Below, one piece after another: positions 59,139-64,000 of a stretch of DNA of 64,000 bases (its first letter is position 1; every line of letters starts with the position of its first letter). Below the pieces are notes generated by a model. That model was not told the DNA's origin, did no database searches, and was given only the letters and a program-made list of their open reading frames with translations. The position numbers and the translations under genes were made by a program. The DNA lies in contig NZ_JACOQK010000001.1 of NCBI RefSeq assembly GCF_014297275.1, positions 1,798,001 through 1,862,000 on the forward strand. The letters are read 5' to 3'. Origin of the DNA: Clostridium facile (GTDB lineage Bacteria > Bacillota > Clostridia > Oscillospirales > Ruminococcaceae).

Positions 59139-62100
59139 TTATTTTTTCTTACGGGAAAGTAATACTGCTGTGCCTGCTACTGCTAACATTACTACACCTG
59201 CGATTGGAGCAAAATCCCCTGTTTTCGCTGCGTTTGCTTTTGTTGTTGTATTTTCCTGTCCAGTCTGAGTAGCATTGTTATCAGATGGTGTTTCTGTTCC
59301 TTCTACTGCTACTAAACTATCCATTGCAGCCTGCACAGATTGTACTGCTGCGTCTACTTCTTTCTGGGTTGCGTTTTCATTTTCCAGTACTGCTTTTGCG
59401 TCATTTACTGCTGCTTCCAGTACTGCGTAGCTTTCTGCTGTGTATGCGTTCGCATCCACTTTCTCTGCCTCTGCTACTACTTCTTCCAAAATAGATTTAT
59501 CCGCTTTGTATCTCAGGTTCAACATTGCGTTTAACAGATTATCCGCTACTTCATTGATTTCCGCCTGCATAGCGTCTCCATTATTGTAAGTATTCTGCGC
59601 CGCTTCTAATGCTGCGGTAAACTCTGCTTGACCTGCTTCTACATATTTGCTCAGGTCAATCCCTTCTGCTGCTGCGATTAAGCTTGCTAACTCTGTTTTA
59701 TCGCCTGCTACAAATCCTAATTTATGGATTTCGTTCAACAGTGTTTTCCATGCTGCATTTACTTCTTCCTGGGTTGCTGCTGCGTTATTTGCTACTGCCT
59801 TGGCATTTTCCAATGCTGCATCAAATGTTTTTTGTACACTTTCAATGGCATTGTCATATTCCCCGCTTGCTTTGGCTTGTTCCGCATAAGCAATCACAGA
59901 ATTCAAAATAGAAGTATCTGCACTTAATTCTACTGGAATTTCTTGATATGGAGTAACCGTTACTACACCATCATTTCCTAACAGACCATTTTCTTTTAAT
60001 GGCATGCTGGATATAATAAAGCTTGATTTTGCCTGATTATAAATCGTTGTAGCTACTTCTATAATAACCGTATTTTCCCCTGCGTGTACATATGGGCCAA
60101 TATCTACAATTGTATTAATTTGATTTACCATTGGAAGTTTTGTTCCATTTACAGTTACGGTAAAAGTATCTTCTACTTCTCCAAGGTCAATATATGCGCC
60201 ATATCCCTGATCATAACCTTTATCCAAATGGAATGTTGTGGTATAAGTTCCAATCCCAGCCACATTTTTCCACTCTGGATTGATGTCTTTCCATCCTTTT
60301 AACTCGGTAATGGTAACTGGATCTAATTCTTTCCACTGGGAATCATAGAAATAAATGCTGCCATTTTCATTTTTCTCTAATGACTTGATTTGTAAGTTCC
60401 ATTCCTCTACTGTAAATGGGTCCTGGATATTTTTTGTTACCACTTTATCTATTTGATTGTTATTTGCGGTAACAGTGTAGGTTCCTTCCTGGGTGGATTT
60501 TAATACCATACCATTATCTTGATAATTTACTGCAGCATCCCCAGTAACATCAGTTGCATAAACCGATTGTGGAGTTAAACCGTTTTCAATTGCCTCCTGG
60601 TCAGTTAACAGAGCAATCAATTTTGCTTCATCTTTATCAAAATCAAGGTGCAATGTCACAGATCCATCGTTTTGCTGATATTCCGCAATTGGGGTGATTT
60701 CCCCTGTCCATGCGTCTAATAGGTATGGTTTCCCTTCTCCTTTTAAAGTTACATCCAGAGATTTTGCGGTTAATAAATCTTTATTGATTCCCGGATAAGC
60801 GGTTCCTGCTTTTGCTAAGGTAGCATTGGCATCTTCTGCACAGATTCTATTGTAATTATAAAGATAATAGAAATCTCCATTGTCATCTACCTGATGTTTT
60901 GCCAACAAGTCAGTTGGTGTGCTGTATTGAGCATCTGGCTGAACATTTAATTCTGTCAATTCTGTTGGAAGCTGGTCGTAATCCGATACTTGTTTCACAT
61001 TTGGATTTTGCAGCAACGTATTCATGGCGTTGACAATATCCTGGGCGGTATAGCCTTCATTTACTTCGCTGCGGTACATCAGTTTGCTTGGAGCATCCCC
61101 TACAACCACAATCTTCATACCATCATTAGCAAGGTCAATCATCCGCTGTGCCACATCCGGTGACATCCTATCTTCATTGTGGATGACAATCGCTTTATAG
61201 GCTGGACCGTTTTCATTTAACACCCCATTGGTGACAGTGGCGGTTTCCAGATTCAAAATATCTGGGTTTACAAATTCATAGGAGTAGCCATTGCGGTTTA
61301 AAATGCTGTCATCTGGGAACCAATCTTCCCCATCGCCACCGCTCTTCATGTAATTATCCTCATAGGTATGGCGGTAAACAGCGATATCTATTTTGGATTC
61401 TTTCTGCATGATATAGTTATAACGGGTGAAATATTCAATATAATCTGCTGCGTTTTCATATGAAGTATTTTTATTCCATTCATTCGAAATATATCCCATA
61501 AAAGGTGCATATCCAGGCCAAAAATCTCCCATTATACCATGGATACCTTCTTGTAATTCTCCACTATAAGCTGCGCCATGCAATACCTGACGGTTCATTC
61601 CTGCTGCCCAGCTCCGTTTCAGATGCCAAGCGATATCTTCATAGCTCTGCCCATAAGCATTTCCAAATTCGGCTGCAGCTTCATAGGAATAAATCTGCTT
61701 GTCCGTCATATGTACAGCAGAAGCCATCATTCTCAAATTATCTAAAGATGCTCTGTTTAAGGATTCTCCTTCCGGAATTGCTACAGATAAAGCAGAAGTT
61801 TCTACTTCCATTGGTTTGTTATAAGCTACCTGATAACGGATATTCATGCCATATTCTTCTGCCATTGTTTCCAGTGGTTTCAGATGATATTCATTATAGC
61901 AATAGGTTACAACTTCGTTATAATCATTGTTAATTTGTTCGGTTAAATCAGCATCTGTAAAATCATAATTTGGACCTTCTTGGGTCTGATAATAATTTCC
62001 GCCACCAATAACAGGTAAATATGGAGTGATGTCATATCCTTTTTGCTGTTTGAAAATTTCCTGGAATCCTCTTGTCCACTCTTTATCTACCTGATTTTCC

Positions 62101-62978
62101 AAAGAATCATTAAATAAAGAATTAACATAGTGTAAGTAATCTTTTTCATCCATTACACTGTCCCAGTAGGCTTTACAGGCATTCGCTCCATCAATGCCAT
62201 AGTGGTCCACAACATAGTAGCCGCTAGCTTCCTTTTGAGCTGTTGGCTGTTCCCAAAAACTAAAAATAACCCAGTTTTGGTCCCCTTCCGGTGCAGTCCA
62301 ATTCAACGTACTCTGTGCGTTATCATCTGGATTTACTGTTACATAGTCCATCAGGTCAATATAGCTGTTAAAGTCAATGGTTTTTTCTGCAGTTAACTGG
62401 TAGGCTCCTACTGCAAACAGTTTTGTTGTCCCTTCGCTTCTTATCGTGTTTCGTTCTGGAACAATGGCTTGGTAGGTATCTCCTGCAACAAGATCCGCAG
62501 TACCATAGGTCATTTCATAGGAAGTGCCTGGATCATCCGCATTTTTTAATGTTGGAGAAGAAATCGGCCATCCAGGACCATTGGTAACATCAACTGTTAG
62601 ATTATATTTTTGTGCTTCATCTACAATAATCTCCATTGCACGGTCCCAATTTTCTGTCCCCCATTGATCGTTATCCTGAACCCCTTTAATCATCTGGATA
62701 TATGAAACAACTTCTAAACCACCATACCCTAAATCTGCGATTTGTTTTACATCACGACGTAAAGCGGATTCTTCTACCGCAGCACCAGGAACCCAGTAAC
62801 GGATCATTGTTTTGCTTTGCTGCGGCGGATTTTGAAATTCACTCACCAAAGTTGTGTTGATATTCTCTTGTGCAGATACTCCTAGAACACTCAACGCACT
62901 AATGGATGTAGCTGCCATGGCAACCGCTAATGCGGAAGCAGTACATTTTTTCCATAAATTTGTTTTTTTGCTTCTCAT
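59139..62978 (-). CDS. Secreted, wall-anchored GH106-like glycoside hydrolase with FIVAR repeats
   Basis: A 1279-aa protein. Signal peptide about 1-37. Residues about 45-870 match the GH106-like rhamnosidase group: FQNPPQQSKTMIRYWVPGA, RRDVKQIADLGYGGLEVVSY and TVDVTNGPGWPISSPTL at the N-terminal barrel. A galactose-binding-like beta-sandwich follows at about 893-1005 (TFHLDKGYDQGYGAYIDLGEVEDTF), then three FIVAR-type repeats (about 1020-1220) and NAAKTGD-hydrophobic-RKKK. It should act on terminal rhamnose-type linkages outside the cell. The start at 62978 has an AAGGAGG site. Divergent from an AraC-type gene that may control it. Confidence 0.8.
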   Translation of the reverse strand: MRSKKTNLWKKCTASALAVAMAATSISALSVLGVSAQENINTTLVSEFQNPPQQSKTMIRYWVPGAAVEESALRRDVKQIADLGYGGLEVVSYIQMIKGVQDNDQWGTENWDRAMEIIVDEAQKYNLTVDVTNGPGWPISSPTLKNADDPGTSYEMTYGTADLVAGDTYQAIVPERNTIRSEGTTKLFAVGAYQLTAEKTIDFNSYIDLMDYVTVNPDDNAQSTLNWTAPEGDQNWVIFSFWEQPTAQKEASGYYVVDHYGIDGANACKAYWDSVMDEKDYLHYVNSLFNDSLENQVDKEWTRGFQEIFKQQKGYDITPYLPVIGGGNYYQTQEGPNYDFTDADLTEQINNDYNEVVTYCYNEYHLKPLETMAEEYGMNIRYQVAYNKPMEVETSALSVAIPEGESLNRASLDNLRMMASAVHMTDKQIYSYEAAAEFGNAYGQSYEDIAWHLKRSWAAGMNRQVLHGAAYSGELQEGIHGIMGDFWPGYAPFMGYISNEWNKNTSYENAADYIEYFTRYNYIMQKESKIDIAVYRHTYEDNYMKSGGDGEDWFPDDSILNRNGYSYEFVNPDILNLETATVTNGVLNENGPAYKAIVIHNEDRMSPDVAQRMIDLANDGMKIVVVGDAPSKLMYRSEVNEGYTAQDIVNAMNTLLQNPNVKQVSDYDQLPTELTELNVQPDAQYSTPTDLLAKHQVDDNGDFYYLYNYNRICAEDANATLAKAGTAYPGINKDLLTAKSLDVTLKGEGKPYLLDAWTGEITPIAEYQQNDGSVTLHLDFDKDEAKLIALLTDQEAIENGLTPQSVYATDVTGDAAVNYQDNGMVLKSTQEGTYTVTANNNQIDKVVTKNIQDPFTVEEWNLQIKSLEKNENGSIYFYDSQWKELDPVTITELKGWKDINPEWKNVAGIGTYTTTFHLDKGYDQGYGAYIDLGEVEDTFTVTVNGTKLPMVNQINTIVDIGPYVHAGENTVIIEVATTIYNQAKSSFIISSMPLKENGLLGNDGVVTVTPYQEIPVELSADTSILNSVIAYAEQAKASGEYDNAIESVQKTFDAALENAKAVANNAAATQEEVNAAWKTLLNEIHKLGFVAGDKTELASLIAAAEGIDLSKYVEAGQAEFTAALEAAQNTYNNGDAMQAEINEVADNLLNAMLNLRYKADKSILEEVVAEAEKVDANAYTAESYAVLEAAVNDAKAVLENENATQKEVDAAVQSVQAAMDSLVAVEGTETPSDNNATQTGQENTTTKANAAKTGDFAPIAGVVMLAVAGTAVLLSRKKK

Positions 62979-63028
62979 AATTTCCTCCTTAGTAAAATTT
63001 ATAACCATAAATTATGCTTATGTTTTAT

Positions 63029-63057
63029 ATTATATAGTTGTTTTGACGGTTACTCAA
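63029..63057 (-). promoter_or_regulatory. Promoter of the GH106-like gene
   Basis: TTGAGT, 17 bases, TATAAT on the minus strand, about 50 bases before the start codon. Confidence 0.65.
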
Positions 63058-63113
63058 TCAGCTATTCGTACATTACTATGATAAAAAAACAACATGTTTC
63101 AAAAAATAATCTA

Positions 63114-63142
63114 TTGTAAAATTTGTAAAACTGTGCTACTCT
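63114..63142 (+). promoter_or_regulatory. Promoter of the AraC-type regulator gene
   Basis: TTGTAA, 17 bases, TACTCT, just before an AAAGGGGG site and the TTG start. Confidence 0.5.
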
Positions 63143-63165
63143 AATTCATAAAGGGGGAAGAAAAA

Positions 63166-64000
63166 TTGAAAACAATTGATGATTATAAAAGTATTTTTGA
63201 TCATTTTATGTATGAATATATGGACCACAAACTACCCTTTCATGATTCTACCGCAGTATTGCAATGGGACCAAAATCAAAAACTGTTTATTTCGGGACAA
63301 CAATCATTTGTAATATTATTTCATCCTAATATAAGCCTGTTTCCAAATGCAAAAAATATAACCATACATAACCATAATTTCTATGAGATGGCATATGTTT
63401 ACAAAGGAAGATGCACCAACTATTTTGAAAATAACCAGTTTGAGATGAAAGAGGGAGAAATCCTGCTATTAAATCCAACGGTTTACCATGATATCTGCAC
63501 CACTTCCCCTAACGATTGTATCGTAAATATCCTATTTAATCCCGAACTATTTGAAACAGCTATGCTCCCAATGCTCTCCAATAACCATTTAATGCTAAAT
63601 TTTTTCGCAAAATATACTTATCAGATTGGAAAATCCAGTGATTATCTACATTTCCATCCAAGCGATGACCCTACTATCTACCAAACTTTAGATTCCCTAG
63701 TAATGGAGTATTTTGAAAAATCTGTTTTTTATGAAAATATCTGCCAGTCCCTGTTAATGATCCTTCTCTCCCGTTTAACAGTATCCTATTGTAAACAGAT
63801 TGGATTAAACCCAGATAACCAAGAACAAGATTCTGTTATTATATCCCTGTTAGGATATATGCAGGAGCATTGTATTGATACCAGTTTAGAGCAAGTTGCT
63901 GACCATTTTCATTATTCCACAACTCATATTAGCCGATTATTAAAAAAACATACTGGTAAAGGGTTTATTGAGATTATGCAAAATTTTAAGCTGGAAAAAA
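63166..64000 (+). CDS. AraC/XylS-family transcriptional regulator (truncated by window end)
   Basis: An open frame of 278 codons running off the right edge; start TTG at 63166, eight bases after AAAGGGGG. The N-terminal cupin-like sensing domain has NFYEMAYVYKGRCTNYFENNQFEMKEGEILLLNP and VYHDI (about 65-115). The C-terminal part begins an AraC-type HTH domain, SLEQVADHFHYSTTHISRLLKKHTGKGF (about 245-272). Such proteins sense a sugar or other small effector. The divergent promoter pair with the GH106-like gene suggests control of that enzyme. The last part of the second HTH lies outside the window. Confidence 0.85.
   Translation, partial: MKTIDDYKSIFDHFMYEYMDHKLPFHDSTAVLQWDQNQKLFISGQQSFVILFHPNISLFPNAKNITIHNHNFYEMAYVYKGRCTNYFENNQFEMKEGEILLLNPTVYHDICTTSPNDCIVNILFNPELFETAMLPMLSNNHLMLNFFAKYTYQIGKSSDYLHFHPSDDPTIYQTLDSLVMEYFEKSVFYENICQSLLMILLSRLTVSYCKQIGLNPDNQEQDSVIISLLGYMQEHCIDTSLEQVADHFHYSTTHISRLLKKHTGKGFIEIMQNFKLEK

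Noticed and set aside
1..64000. CRISPR array, prophage, integrative element or rRNA operon
   Set aside because: No regularly spaced repeats, phage structural genes, integrase or rRNA signatures were found. Mobile DNA is limited to three IS200/IS605 relics.

Overview
The window reads as the chromosome of a low-GC, spore-forming, strictly anaerobic gut Clostridia (Oscillospiraceae/Ruminococcaceae-like). The grounds are AT-rich DNA with AGGAGG-type ribosome binding sites, spoIIE, the C-terminus of a group B-type [FeFe] hydrogenase, the Firmicutes rimP-nusA-ylxR-ylxQ-infB-rbfA cluster, an RsgI-like anti-sigma factor, and two very large secreted rhamnosidase-type enzymes with FIVAR repeats and a wall anchor. 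The genus assignment is inference.

Layout. 1-7.9 kb: hydrogenase tail, a small Cys-rich protein, a MazF-type toxin with no visible antitoxin, a HAD phosphatase, spoIIE, an NfeD/SPFH pair and a Cof-type phosphatase. 7.99-9.30 kb: a 1.28 kb gene-free block read from a perfect consensus minus-strand promoter to a clear terminator. It is rich in hairpins, has long-range complementarity and repeats a CCAATGT-loop motif. I read it as a large structured noncoding RNA of unknown class, and it is the most interesting object here. 9.4-11.8 kb: DUF1292 gene, 6S RNA, tcdA and a split TSUP transporter. 12-19.3 kb: a lipoprotein and a 2049-aa GH78-type enzyme. 20.1-29.7 kb: an IS200 tnpA scrap, tRNA-Ala and tRNA-Leu, then (minus strand) ribF, truB, nrnA, rbfA, infB, ylxQ, ylxR, nusA and rimP, plus an Sfp-type transferase.

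29.8-41.1 kb (mostly plus strand): a DUF89 protein; an Lsa-type ABC-F resistance factor behind a six-codon leader peptide and attenuator; a two-component system with an unknown membrane protein; a C39-like peptidase; a zinc-ribbon pseudogene; HAD, Nim-like and thiamine pyrophosphokinase genes; and a sigma factor with an RsgI/PepSY-type membrane partner. 41.3-44.1 kb: an EF-P-modification reductase (YmfI-like) and nadE. 44.6-50.5 kb (minus strand): a DUF5050 protein, a thioesterase, a DUF6483-like protein, and ilvC plus ilvBN under separate promoters. 50.6-56.2 kb: a DUF815 ATPase, a YbaK protein, a polysaccharide deacetylase with a coiled-coil partner, a divergent cysteine hydrolase and an M29 aminopeptidase. 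57.4-57.7 kb: a short IS605-like relic. 57.7-64 kb: cysK, a 1279-aa GH106-like enzyme, and a divergent AraC-type regulator cut by the window end.

Themes. The two giant glycosidases share near-identical C-terminal FIVAR and NAAKTG-type anchor modules, so they are probably displayed on the same surface and act on rhamnose-containing glycans. Several loci show RNA-level control: the ABC-F attenuator, 6S RNA, the rimP leader hairpin and the large RNA. Three separate relics of IS200/IS605-family elements are present, but no intact transposon, prophage or CRISPR array.
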